This document shows positions 1 through 11,400 of a DNA stretch of 64,000 nucleotides, in pieces. A program made the translations under genes and the position numbers. The first letter of the stretch is position 1, and each line of letters opens with the position of its first letter. Where the stretch lies: positions 26,821,059-26,885,058 of the forward strand of contig NC_066313.1 of NCBI RefSeq assembly GCF_022539315.1, written 5' to 3'. Below the pieces are notes generated by a model. It did no database searches, was not told the DNA's origin, and saw only the letters and a list, made by a program, of their open reading frames with translations. This stretch comes from Serinus canaria. Lineage: Eukaryota > Chordata > Aves > Passeriformes > Fringillidae.

Positions 1-3000
1 GGCACTTTGCTACTTCATTCCCTCAGTTACCTAACACTTATCTATCTCCTCTCCCTCATGCTTCTGTTTGTCCACATCCCACACTCTTGTCCCTCTGTTC
101 TGCCAGTTCTAGGTACTTCATTTTCCAGCACCTAGCAGGTCTGGTTCTTTCCTCCACCCCTCAGTTTTGGCTGTTTATAGCTTATTCTTGTGCTAGCTCT
201 CCCCTCTCTCCCTTGCAAAGAGGCTCCCCATCACATCCTCTGCTGCATTCCCTAGTTTGTAGGCTCTTGTCTTTTCTCTCCTCCTTTCTGATTCTCATCT
301 CTACCAAGTTTACAGATTTCCTCAGCACAAACAACTCCATCCCGGTCCATTCCTCCAGTCCCTACCTCATTCTCATCCCTACCACGTTTGAACTAAGCAG
401 TGTCTTCTCATGCTCTGCTGTTGTGTCCATCAGAGAGGGAGGTTACTGTTCACACTGGGCACTAGAGACCCCTTCTGAAGCAGAAGGAGGAGCAGCTGTG
501 CCTGAAGGAAAAGGATGTTTGGCCCTTCAGTGCAACTCTAGAAGATGCTTAGAGCTGCAGAAAGAGTAGATATATAGTCCAGCCTCACACAGAAACTGAG
601 AGAAGTTAGGCAGTATTTGTCTCCTTTGTGGAGATGGATTGTCTACTGAGTGTCTGGAGTGGTGCAAGCCTCAAGAAGCCTCAAAGAGAATATTACCTTC
701 ACATATTTCCACATGCAAACTATAAATAATCTCAGAGCATGCTTAATGGATTTTTTCCAAGCTTAAAACTGGCCAAATTCAACAATATTGTCACAGACAC
801 GTGTGGCATACTAAACTCATAGCCACCACATTACAAATTGATTCAAAACTTTGGGAAGTTCACTAAACAGTAATGCTAAATCCAGTACAGGGGAGAAAAA
901 ACAGGCTTAAAACAAGACATGTCTGAGAAGATACCCACCTGCTGTATTCAAACCACCAGTTCCCTTTGTGTATATAAATTTACTCACTAAAGAGGGTCTC
1001 CATCCAGCTTCCTCATCTTAAACAGCTCAGTTTACTCAGGCTTCTGTACACTTTTGCACCTTGGACTCATCTCTGAAGTTTCCTATGTCCCTCAGCTGCT
1101 TATTGTCTCCCAACTTTCCTGCTGTTCCCAAAGAAAGTAAGGAAAACCCTAAACTAGAAGTGGAGAAGACAGAGCTTGTTGATTACACTATGACAGTGAG
1201 GCCCTTCTCAAGCCAATAAACTTTCTGCTGGTATCAGGCTCCAGAGCACAGCCTGCAAAACAGTCCAGACTATAAAACTGGTATTCATCCTGGATTTTAC
1301 TTAGTACCAGAGCCTAGCAATGCCTATACAGAGCTCTCTTCCTCTCACAAAGAAACTGCTTAGAGGACTGTCAAGAGAAAGAGAATTGATGATCTGGCCC
1401 AGAGCGGCTGAATCACCTTATCAGTCTTGTCCACTGATCACATCACAGCACAGACTTCTAAAAGTGCACAGGTACAGCCACCACACCAGGACTAAAAAAC
1501 AATCCTACTGTATCCAGGACCTGTTTGCTACCTTTTCCTCAGCACCTTTTAAAGCACTGGGAAGAAGCCATGTGCTCCACAGTGCCAGCATCTTTCTAGA
1601 AAGACTCTTGATGCTGCTTTCATTTTCCAAAGAAAAAGGGAATTCTACAAAGATGTCAGGGAAGATTAACAAAGAGCTGATGGTGAATTCAGACAAGACT
1701 GAAGTGACATTACTCATGAAATAAAATGTTTCACAGGACTGGGTTACATACTGTCCCCTGCAGGTGCAAGCATTCTTCCAGCAGCACAATGCAAAGCACC
1801 AAGGACTCTGCCAGACAAATCTTAAGGACAGACGTCGAAGATCTGCAAGTATTGCCATCATTAGCAAAAGCCTTGCACCTTTTCTTACAAAAAAAACCCC
1901 CTAGTCATAGAGATTCTTCCACCACTTTCATAGCAGCCTACTAATTCACTTCTAGAGATGATACAGCAGTAAAACAGCTGCTATTTGCTGGAGCAGGCAT
2001 CTCTACGTTTAGTAGAGAATGGGATGAGCTGCAGTACATGTATCAAGGTTTATGCTCCAACACCTCCCACATCTGCCTGGCTGTGCTCCTCATTCAAGGC
2101 CTTACTCTGTCTTTATCACCACACTATAGGAGACAGGAATTACAAATATTAGCCACCTGCCCAGACACTCATGACAAGAGAGCTCACGGAGCTCAAAACC
2201 AAAACTTAAAAAAAAAACCCCTAAATTTGACAAAATAATCCCAAGCTTTAGGAATTGTGTATTAAAAAAAAAAAAACACACTGATCAATGTAGTACAACT
2301 CCTTTCAGGAATCTGAGTACATTATTCTCAGTGTCTCATCATGGGAATCAGTGAAATCATACAAATGTAGTCATATGAATGCCAAAACCAACTCCTCCTC
2401 CAGCCTGAGAAAGAAGCAGGAGTAGAGGAACCTCACCCACAGTCTTAATTTAGCTAGCATATGTCTGCATACTGTAGTGACTGGAACTACTGAAATCATC
2501 CTCTAGAATACAGAAGGATCCCAGTATTCCTCAAAGTTTGAACTTGTGAGTCTATTCATATGCATATTATGGAGAAACAATTTTACTATGGTGCACAAAG
2601 GTCTTCTCTCCCACAGCTCCAAGAGAAGATAGTGCTTTCCTTTATTTTTCCAACAGTCATTTTTAGTTCCAAACTTGCACATGGGATGCATCATCCAAGA
2701 GCATCTCAAGGAGGGCAGACGCACTCCCTCCTGAAGTATTGGTATTGGGGGGTCTTCAATAAATCTCAATTTAGCTTTCTCACATCTAAGCACTGCTCAG
2801 AGGAAGGCCTGCTTAGGGTGGGAGCTGGTGAAAGAGGTACCACACTCAGATTAAACATAGAGAAATCTTAAACATAAAGAAATTACATGTTCCCACATAT
2901 ATACTCATCTGTTTTTTCCCTTTTTCATGAGCTGTTACACAGACTATGCATGTTCATAAAGTTTCTGCTGAGTCACTCCACCTGGTCTTGGGCATTTTTT

Positions 3001-4453
3001 TTCCAAACTTACAAGTAAACAAGGAGCTATAATTAAAGCCCTGGTTCAGCTTTAATTCTAGTGTTCACTGCCAATTGTGTCCCCTGTAAATACATATTTA
3101 ACAACCTAATTAGCAACCCAGACTGTAAGCAGCTTGAGTAGTGTGGATCTGTGGCTATGGCCCAAAATAAATGGTGGGATTACAAATAGCAAGCTACCTA
3201 ACACTCCCACCCTTCCTCACCATACGCTGATTATATTTTCAAAGTGGAAGAACTGGGACATTGGCTAAGATAAAAAGGCTGATCCAAGCTCTGCTTTTGT
3301 ACCCATTTAACTGTGTTGATTAAAAAAAAAAGTAAACATTAAAAAAATGCTATAGTTAAAAGCGAAAAAATGCCTGGGGTGGGCGCACAGATTCTATGTA
3401 GATGCCTTCATATTCCTAAGGCACAATTCCAGAAAGGTAACTAAATCTGTACCAAAACGAAGAACATCTAGGATGATAAAAGGAAAACTGTTTGATATGG
3501 GATCCTGGGCACATTACAGGCAACTGAGAAGACCTAGGGAACATCTCCTGTTTCTGTTTCAATTTGGCTACTACTTCGCCTCTTATTTATCTTAATCATC
3601 CACCAGAAACACCTATCATTGAATCACCCAAAAGTGCTCCTGCTTCCTGCCTAAGACAGACCACCACGTTTACTGCCTACCACTTTCTGCTCTGTCTGGT
3701 TCCCACCTTTTCTAAAACACCCACACTGCTTATCCTCTGGTTCAAGTATTCCCTCCTACCTTATCTCTCCCCTCCCCATCACTCGCAAACTCAAGCCACA
3801 TCCCTCCAAGCTCAGAAACCCAACCTCAGGGCTCAGAACTCTCCTCCCTCTTTTCTGACACACTTGGGGCTCAGAAATACCCTTAATATTTAATTCAGAA
3901 TTACATTTTTTTTCCCTCGTTTTGTTTGGAGCGCTGAGATAGAAGGAGATCACATGGGGCAATACACACAGGAGCAGTTCACTTCCTGCTCTGTGTGTCT
4001 CCAGTTTGTAGTCTTTACACTGAAAAGGACTGGAGTACTAACTGAGGAGCACCCAGGCATAGCAGGGCTCTCAGCTACACCAGAAGTGCTCCAGCTGCAC
4101 CAGCCAGCACTGCACTCTTCAGTACACCAGCCATACTACCTGGCTGTGCCATCAAGGATGTAGTTTAGACTCCATAACATCCTGGTCATTAACTAATGTA
4201 GTAACTTTAACAACTCTATATTCAGGAAATCAAAACTGTCCACTAGAAGGAAATCCTTAGTTTTGGGTCAACCCATCAGCTTGTACATTCCTGACCAGAA
4301 AGAAAACTCAACTCTTTCTGCAGCTTAAAGATTCTCTACTCAGGGACTCTCTAGGTACAAGGCAGAGATCTCTCCTTCCCCATGTAACCCTATGAAGGGT
4401 TACACCCCCATCCCCATGCAACGTTACAGTCAAGGTTTAACCCCACTCCCCAC
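1..4453 (-). other. ZNF384: ZNF384 intron (partial, runs off the left edge)
   Basis: The ZNF384 exon ending at 4454 has a good minus-strand donor (ACATACAG followed by GTGGGG). No frame on the minus strand left of it reads C2H2 zinc fingers, so this stretch is read as intron. It is AT-rich with CT-rich patches near 1-400 and 3560-3880 and several short A runs. I see no RNA gene and no clear repeat family in it. The open frames here are short and have no recognisable domain. Confidence 0.6.
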
Positions 4454-5557
4454 CTGTATGTCTTGCCATCCTTGTGCTGGTCCTCATCATCCTCGTTTGT
4501 CAGCACAAAGGGGTCGCTCATCTCTGGCAGCCCCGACTCCTGCAATCGTTTCTTCTTGCGGCCCCGGGGTGGTTTGGGGGCAACTCCCCCAGCCCCACCA
4601 CCTTCAGCAAGGGTGGTTGTCCCTTTCTTGGACAGGTCTGGAACCACCTGCAGGGCTGCCTGGGAGCCAGGGGGTAGCGCAGAGACAATCATGGGAGCTG
4701 AGATGGGAAAGGTCTGGGCAGAGGCGGCTGTGGTCACCAGAGAACCTGACGGGGAAGTTATCACCAGACCAGGACCTGCAAACAAAGGAAGGTGGAGGAA
4801 GTCAGTTATTACATCTCCAATTATGTCCAACCTCCTTATCCCACAGAAGCACCTACTTTTGACTGCAACACAAACAGAAGGGTAGCTTCCCCTCCCAAAG
4901 CACTCCCAGTCTCCACTGCTGGAAGTCAAACTTCCATAAAGAGGGTGGATGCATGGAGTGCATAGAGATTCACAGTGAAACCACACCAAGGCAGTCCACA
5001 GCATCAGTAAGGCTAGGAATAATCTACAGGCCAGTAAGGATTCTCCAGGACCTCCTGTTTCCCCATCCAACGGTCCCCTTTGTAGCTGCCAAAGCCTTTG
5101 GAGTGCCCTACCTGCTGTCATGAGCCCAGCAGACTGCACTGGTACCACGGTGATGTTCTGAGTCACGGGGGCTTGGCTGTGTGGTGTCAGCTGCTCCGGC
5201 TTGGTGTCCGAGTCCATGGAGATACCAGTGGGCAGCGCCACAGAGGTGGGGACTGTCAGCAAGGCAGGGTAGTGAGGGGGAGCCAGGCTGCAGCCCTTCT
5301 CTGTGGGCAATAGCTGCTCCTTCATCTTGTTAATGAACATGGTGTTCTCAATCTAAACGAGGGAAGGACAAGTCTTAGCATACCCTGGCACAGCTATGCC
5401 CAGCATTTGGCTGAGCGAGAAAGGCAACAGAAATATTCATCATGCAACACGCATTGTAAACTACAGAATATAACAGGTTGGGAGATCTTACCTGTCCCGA
5501 GACGGTGGGCACTGCTGGCCAGAAGTACGGGGAGGAGTTGAAATGAGATTCTTCCAT
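4454..5557 (-). CDS. ZNF384: ZNF384, N-terminal coding exons (partial gene)
   Basis: ZNF384 (also CIZ or NMP4) is a nuclear C2H2 zinc-finger factor that binds A/T-rich DNA and regulates matrix genes. Three minus-strand exons are visible: 5492-5557 (start codon, 22 codons beginning MEESHFNSSPYFWP), 5112-5352 (beginning IENTMFINKMKEQLLP) and 4454-4775 (beginning GPGLVITSPSGSLVTT). All have AG acceptors and GT donors, and the phases join cleanly (22 codons; then 80 codons plus 1 base; then 2 bases, 106 codons and 2 bases). The third exon carries the basic PRGRKKKR stretch, likely a nuclear localisation signal or AT-hook-like patch, then an acidic segment ending DGKTYR, just before the first finger in the human protein. 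About 209 residues are present. The finger and Gln-rich parts lie beyond coordinate 1. The start is chosen from the conserved MEESHFNS opening; its exon begins about 5562. Confidence 0.93.
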
Positions 5558-6069
5558 CCTAGCTGGGCACAGGGGGCAAGAAGAAGGGGGAAGGGAAGAG
5601 GAATGGAGGATAAGGAAGACAGACAAACAAACACACACAAAAAACCCATTAAACTCAAAAAGACTCCAACATGGAACTGACTCAGTCTAATGCTGTGACA
5701 GTTCCTTAATCTCCCCTGTCTTTCTTGAGCAACTTCTCCCCCCTTTTGAGCTATCTGACCAAATTAAAAAAATATTTTCAGGGGAAAAAGGTGCCTGTTA
5801 TTCCCATGGGCTTGGGTCCATCTGAAGTGCCCCTTGCCCAAAAGTCCTTCATGCAAAAAACAGGACTGACTAGAAACCCACATGTCCAAATTTTCCCAAT
5901 TATCATCCACCCAAGCACGTGGCATAAATGAAGTCTGTGCATCTGCAAGCAGACAAATACAGATGAAAACTGTTTTTCACCATCACAGACAGTCTGACCC
6001 CACAGGCAGTGAAAATGTTGGACCTTGCCTGTCCCTCCACCCCAGCTCAAGACTAAAGACCCAGATGCA

Positions 6070-6190
6070 GCAAAGGGACATTAGCATTATGTTACACAGG
6101 AAGAAAGACAGGCAGAGAGAGGGAAACAGACTTGCCCAAGATAACAGACAGCCACAGCAGACCAAGAAGTCAAACTCAGGGCTCCTAACT
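6070..6190 (+). repeat. MIR-like SINE fragment
   Basis: The segment reads acacaggaagaaagacagg, then cagacttgcccaagataaca, then a stretch resembling the end of the MIR core. This follows the order of the amniote MIR core (gaggaaactgaggcacag, cttgcccaaggtcacacag, gagccaggattcgaaccc). It is strongly diverged, as expected for a very old insertion, and sits inside a ZNF384 intron. Boundaries are approximate. Confidence 0.55.
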
Positions 6191-7099
6191 TCCTGCTGCC
6201 ACCCCAGCCCCACTCTTGAAAGAAACACAGAAATATCATTCATTAATCCTGCTCTCCTCCAATGAGACTAAGCAGTAGGAAAATAACCTGATTCCTCTGC
6301 TCCTGAGATACCCTATTTCCAAGCAACATCAGGTCATGGCTCTTCATTGCCCATTTTCTTCCCATCTTTGGACAAAATTCTGTAGGAATCTGTCCCCAGC
6401 CAAGTGCCCACTGCTCCATCTCAACTTTCCCTGCATTCAGAGGACGAGTTAGACACCAAAAGAGAGTCTCCTCAGCACAGAGCTATAATCTCTTTGGGAA
6501 CAACTGACTGAAGAAGCACTTTCCTTTCTAATCCTTACATTCCTTTGTGTAAAACCATTAGTGGACAAAGTTTGTTACACTTGCAAAAACATTACTCAAA
6601 ACCTAAAAGAAATGAACAAAACAGTATTTTCTGAAAATAGATACATCTATTCCTAAACAAATATGGCAAAAATGGTAGGTAAAAACGATGCTCAGAATAC
6701 ATTTGGCAGAGAGCACAACCACTGTAGGTTTTTCATGCAGTTACCTGCAAACTGTCTACTCGTATTTCTGTTATGGTCTGTCAGTGGTCTAATAATTGAA
6801 CAATATTGCTTCTGAAGGGTCTATCTCAATCCTCAGGGGAGCTCAGAGGGATGCCCCCAGTAGCATGAAGCACATTACAGAAGTATATCAAGACAGAATA
6901 AATACATGTGGAATTGCTGTGTGTGAGCCAAAATGCAAAGATAATTTTCCTCTATGTGGAGAAGCAGTATTTAAATGAACCAAATTACCCGATAATTTTG
7001 TTTTTATGAATTGCTCATGCAACAGCAAGGCCAAGTACTCCTGCCTCACTCACTCACTGCAAATCAACCAATAAACACACTTAAGGATAAATTATTTAC

Positions 7100-7181
7100 C
7101 TTACGTTGGTGGCATGCAGTCAGACTGCTCGCTGCCTGACTGAATTACTCTGGATTTGCACCGCTGTGATTCAATCAGAGG
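7100..7181 (-). other. Candidate ZNF384 5' untranslated exon
   Basis: On the minus strand an acceptor (gccccatcag) is followed by 82 bases and then a donor (CGTAAG followed by GTAAAT). The segment lies between the CpG-island leader and the start-codon exon, where ZNF384 leader exons would be expected. It has no long frame, so it would be untranslated. The splice sites are seen directly; its use in transcripts is inferred. Confidence 0.33.
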
Positions 7182-9923
7182 CTGATGGGGCAAGACTCGT
7201 ACCTTCCTTCCTCTGCTTTCTTTTCTGAGCCAAATTAATTATTAAGTACACTGCCCACAGCACAGCCCTTTGCATGTAACACTTAATTACATGACTTTTT
7301 TCTTCCACAGGATGGGCACACATGAGGAGATAACACATCCTTGGCAATAGAGCACCGCCCGAATCAAGAGGGATATTTTGTTTGGAATTTCCAAGTTTGA
7401 GGTTTTTTGCTTGGTTTTTGTTTTGTTTTTAAAATAAATAAGCAGTTATTTGCTTAGCTTCCACACCAAAGACACCAAAGTGAACCTGACTGTCCAAAAC
7501 CACAAAGACTCATATAATAATAATCAGATGCATTTTCCAGAGAAACTTTACAGTTGTCCAAGACTTCCTTGGATGCAACTGCAAATTTCAGGAGCTAAAC
7601 AGAAAGATGCCAATTTAAGCAGAAAAACTCACAACAGCGTTCTTATTTAAAGAGAACAAGTAATAAAAGGCAAGTCCATTTCCAGATTCCAAAATCCAGA
7701 CCAGCAGAGGCCAGGGCACTCAGTGGCTGCTTGTCTCCATCTTGTCTTCCACCAGAACTTCACAGAGAATGTAACTTTTGTTTGCTCAGCTTACAAAGTG
7801 TGCAAGTCAAACACAGCTCATACTGATTCTTCAAAGGACGGCTACACTGATTTCATTAGACTCCCTCAGAATCCACCTCCCCACCCAAAAATCTCAATGC
7901 TTGACCATATTATCTATCAGGCCTCAAACTTCTGGCTTGAAAGGCTGAAGTGTGATGGAGTTATAAGAATGTGGAGGAAAAGGAGAAATGGTGTAAAAGT
8001 TGAAGCTTTCATGCAATTTCACTAGCAAGCCAGTCTTCCAAAGGCAGAAAACAAAGGTAAGATTCCTCCACCAACCTACTGGGGGCCTAGTACCCAGAGC
8101 TATCCCTCCCCTACCCCATTTTTAGGCTAAAAGGGTATTTTGAAAACATGCACCCCTATTGGCAGCCCCCACTCAGACGCTGCTCACACTTACTTTACCA
8201 GAACTCTGCTCGTAACCCTTCCAATTGCTCTATAACTACCAGACATGGGCTGGAGCTTCAACCCTGTACCACAGCACGATCCCACTGCAGGGCCTTCATC
8301 ATCCCAGCTTCCACAAACAGGCCAGAGATGGGACCTTCTTCCTATTCACCAGTCTAGTATCAGACAGATGTCAACGTACCCTCCTGATATAAACCAAAAA
8401 CACTTTCTGTGTACACACCACAAATGTACATACACCAAATAAACAACCAAGTGAACCAGAGAACTCACAAGGGACAAGGGATCTGGAGTTTAGATCTTAC
8501 AGAATCACATACTTAACATGCTGCATTTATACTTCTTGGCAGCTCATCACTTTAATCATAAACAAACAGAAAAAAGCACATGCAAGTACACTGTGAGATA
8601 CAGGCCGTGTTTCTGGAAAGCAGAATCAAGGCTGGATGTGCACGTATTTGTTCAGAGGTTGACTTTTAACACGGGTTTCTTTATTCTCCAGATGCCTGGC
8701 TTTTATTTCCCATTCGGCATGGAGTTGTCAGTCAAAAAAAAGGCCCTGAGAGTAATGCTCAGGAACAATTTAGACTGTTGTTTTATGTCTGCCCAAGATC
8801 TTTGTTCAATGACAAGGAGCTTTTAGGCTTAATTGCTGCAAAATACTAAGGATGCTGAAAGCCACACAGGCTGTTACAACAAAAGCAAAAATGCTTCCCC
8901 GGTAATCATAAGCATCAGAAAGTTCAAATGCTGTTACACCTTTAGAACAAGTGCATTTGAACACACATCAGGAATATCCCAAATGTACCAGAGTCCTGGA
9001 TCCCAAACCCACACACTAGAGACAGAACTTTGGTGCCGCTCCCTGACACTTGTGCAACCTCCACCCCGACCGGGCAAGCCTCTGTTGGAACAGGTGCCTG
9101 GCAGCGGGCATACCCTGCGCCTCAGCTCCTTCCAGGCGGTCAATCCCTGCACCCTCACCCGGCAGCTCAAACGCCCTCACTCCCCCAACTCCGGCACCCG
9201 CGGCCCGTCCCATCTCCTCCCAGCCCGCGGCAGCCCCCGGCTGAGGGGCGGGGGTCACTCACGCAGCTCCGGGAGCTCCTTACCCCTCTCACTCTCCCTC
9301 CTCTTGCATTTCTCCTCCTTCCAGGGCCGGCTCTGCAAATAAACCGCCTCGGTTACCGGGGCGCCCGGGGCCCCGCATGGCAGCGGGCGGCGCTCGGCGG
9401 GGCCCGCGGGCCGGGGCACCCCGGCCATATGAGGGGCAGGCGCTCCCCGTGGGACCCGGACGCGCCTCCCTGGGCGGCGGCCGAGGGCGGGGCCGGCTCG
9501 GAGCGCGGCTCCCCCGTGGAGGAGTCCCCAACACCGGGAGAAACGGGCGGGAGGACGGACAGACAGACAGCCCGCCCCCCTCCATTTCCGCTTCCAGATC
9601 GCCCCGGCCCCGGAAGTCCCGCTGCCCGGCCCCCCGCCTGCGGTCCCGCCGCCTCGCACATTACCGGGCTACCCCCCAGCGGCGGCCCCGGCCCGGCTCC
9701 GGCGGCGGCGGCCTCCTCACCGGAAAGACAGCGGGAAGGAGCTTCCGGGTCAGGGGGCGGGCCGCGCCTCGGCGCTTCCGGGTCGCCGAGAGGAGCGGAA
9801 CGGCGTCATCAGCGGTTTCGCTTGAAAATGGGGCGGCGGAGCGGCGGCTGGGTCCCAGGGGAGGCTGCCCGGGGCGGGGGCACTGGCGAGGCGGCCGCGG
9901 CCGGAGGTCGGGGCGGGGGTCGG

Positions 9924-9939
9924 CCGCGCGCGCGCGCGC
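9924..9939. repeat. Alternating GC tract next to a leader donor
   Basis: An uninterrupted run of alternating C and G bases lies just inside the intron side of the candidate donor at 9944 on the minus strand. Such runs can adopt left-handed DNA under supercoiling. The tract is seen; any structural role is inferred. Confidence 0.6.
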
Positions 9940-10076
9940 TTACCGGAAGCGCGGAGGGCGCCGGCGCGCGGGGCAGCCCGAGCTGGCGGAAGGGCGGAAG
10001 TGCCTGTGGCGGGAGGGGGGCGGGCGGGCGCGCGGCGTCCCCGAGCCCGGCCGGCAGGGCCGCTTCCGGCCTCGCG

Positions 10077-10090
10077 GCGTCACGTGACGC
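10077..10090. promoter_or_regulatory. Perfect palindrome with CACGTG E-box
   Basis: The 14 bases gcgtcacgtgacgc are a perfect palindrome centred on CACGTG. This core is bound by USF, MAX-family and MiT-family factors. Flanking TGACGC halves resemble ATF/CREB half sites. It lies near the expected ZNF384 transcription start, inside the CpG island. Confidence 0.6.
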
Positions 10091-10113
10091 GGGCGGAGGA
10101 GAGGCGGCCGCCG

Positions 10114-10129
10114 TCATGAATATTCATGA
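10114..10129. promoter_or_regulatory. Perfect palindrome ATGAATATTCAT, POU-dimer-like
   Basis: The 16 bases tcatgaatattcatga form a perfect palindrome. The core ATGAATATTCAT resembles the MORE-type site bound by POU-factor dimers such as OCT1. It is an AT-rich island inside very GC-rich sequence, which makes chance less likely. The motif is seen; binding is inferred. Confidence 0.45.
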
Positions 10130-11239
10130 GCCACCGTGAATAGTAATTCGGCCGCCGCCGCCGCTGGGTCGGCGCGGAATGAGGCTGATTCAGAGTTTTC
10201 CCGAGCGCTGTGCCTGCCAGCGCCTGGGACGGCCCCGGCCCACCGCGATGATCCAGGGGAGCTGTCCCAAAGTTTGGCTGCCAACGTCTGGGATGGTCCC
10301 AGCCTGCGCTGGCTCGAGTTTTTCCTGGCACGCTGCTAAACGTGTTCGTCCTGCTGAGCCTACAGAAAGGACTTTCCGCCAGCTGGCTTTGTGCCAGAAT
10401 GGGCAAACCGGACCATCTCATTCTCTGCCGGGAACAGCAGGGCAAGGCCGGGCGTGGAGGGCAGCGGGGTAACCCTGTCCCGGCAGCCGGCGGCTCCGTG
10501 TAACTTCCCCCAAACACCAATTGTCCTTGCGTTTGTAACCGTGCGCTCTCGACCCCAGCAGGGCTGCACCTCACCCTCGTTCCAGTCTCTGAGCTCTCCC
10601 TTTCACAGCCTCAGCCCACCCAAGTTCCGTCTGGCAGCCTCCCGTGCGCTGGCGCTGCCGCGCCGCGGGCGGAGCAGCAGGCGCTGGGTGCCCCGCGTCG
10701 CCGGCACGGCCCGGCCGCTCCGGCGGGAGCACGGCTCGGAGTCGCTCCAGCACACCGCTGAGCCCGGCCGGCTGGGCGGCCACACAGCGCACTGCAGACA
10801 CCCCGCCAAATCACCGATCGGACACTCGAGTATAAGACAGGCTTTGTTCCGCTACTCGTAGCAGGGTTAACTCTGGCGCTGGGCCCACCTCCAGGTCAGG
10901 TTGGGTTACCTTCCTCACCTGTGGGGCTGCGCGCCGCGCCTTTGGCTGAGCTGTTTCCAGCGCTCTGACTTGACAGAAACCTCCTTTTTTAATTGTTGCG
11001 TGAGTTTACTGCCAGCTTGGCATGCTGGAACAGCTTTTCCGAGCCAGCATGAGTAAGAGGGTGGGACCAGGGAGAGCACAAGCACAGCAGCCAGCGGTTA
11101 GATCGGCTCGGGCGATCGTAAAACCGCAGTATCCGGAGGAGCGGGCAGAGGGAAACCTGCCGGCGGCTCCGGCCACAGCCTGCCCGTCCCCGCAATGTGC
11201 TGGGCTATTGGTCATCGCAGCCGACACCAAACTTCCCCC

Positions 11240-11400
11240 TGGGAGGAGTCAGGATTAGCTCCGCGTTCTTCAGCTGGAGTCACATGAAGGCAATTGTTGA
11301 TTTATTTAAATAAAAGGAGTTGGCAGCCTAATCAGTTTGGAAATTAATTTCCTTGTTAATTTGGGGGTTTTGACTTGCTCATGAATATTCACAAATGCTC
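11240..11400. promoter_or_regulatory. Possible conserved non-coding element
   Basis: This block is dense in homeodomain- and FOX-like words (gatttatttaaataaaagg, cctaatcag, ggaaattaattt). It also holds a second copy of the ATGAATATTC core seen in the ZNF384 promoter, at about 11380. No coding frame crosses it. The look is that of a vertebrate enhancer, but conservation was not tested. Confidence 0.3.

Larger units (their letters stand above)
5563..9262 (-). other. ZNF384: ZNF384 5' intron region
   Basis: This is the non-coding stretch between the start-codon exon and the CpG-island leader. It contains a MIR-like SINE near 6070-6190 and one candidate untranslated exon at 7100-7181. Otherwise it is unremarkable AT-rich sequence with no convincing coding frame. 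Confidence 0.55.
9030..10200 (-). promoter_or_regulatory. ZNF384: CpG island promoter and leader region of ZNF384
   Basis: GC content and CpG density rise sharply here and fall again after about 10200. The minus strand carries several splice-donor-like sites followed by intron-like sequence: exon edges at 9263 (CTGC/GTGAGT), 9357 (CCCCG/GTAACC), 9665 (CCCG/GTAATG), 9721 (TTTCCG/GTGAGG) and 9944 (TTCCG/GTAAGC). Repeated CCGGAAG cores match the ETS-family site. Transcription is inferred to start around 9950-10150 and run left into ZNF384. Long GC-rich open frames here on both strands are a by-product of base composition. Confidence 0.75.

Noticed and set aside
4390..5340. A single 316-codon minus-strand frame
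   Set aside because: It reads through an intron (4776-5111) that has clear splice sites on both sides. The true product is the spliced ZNF384 N-terminus.
9030..10139. 369-codon plus-strand open frame, plus several minus-strand frames in the same place
   Set aside because: It lies in a CpG island with few stop codons for compositional reasons. The product is low-complexity Gly/Ala/Arg/Pro with no domain, and overlapping frames on both strands are equally long.
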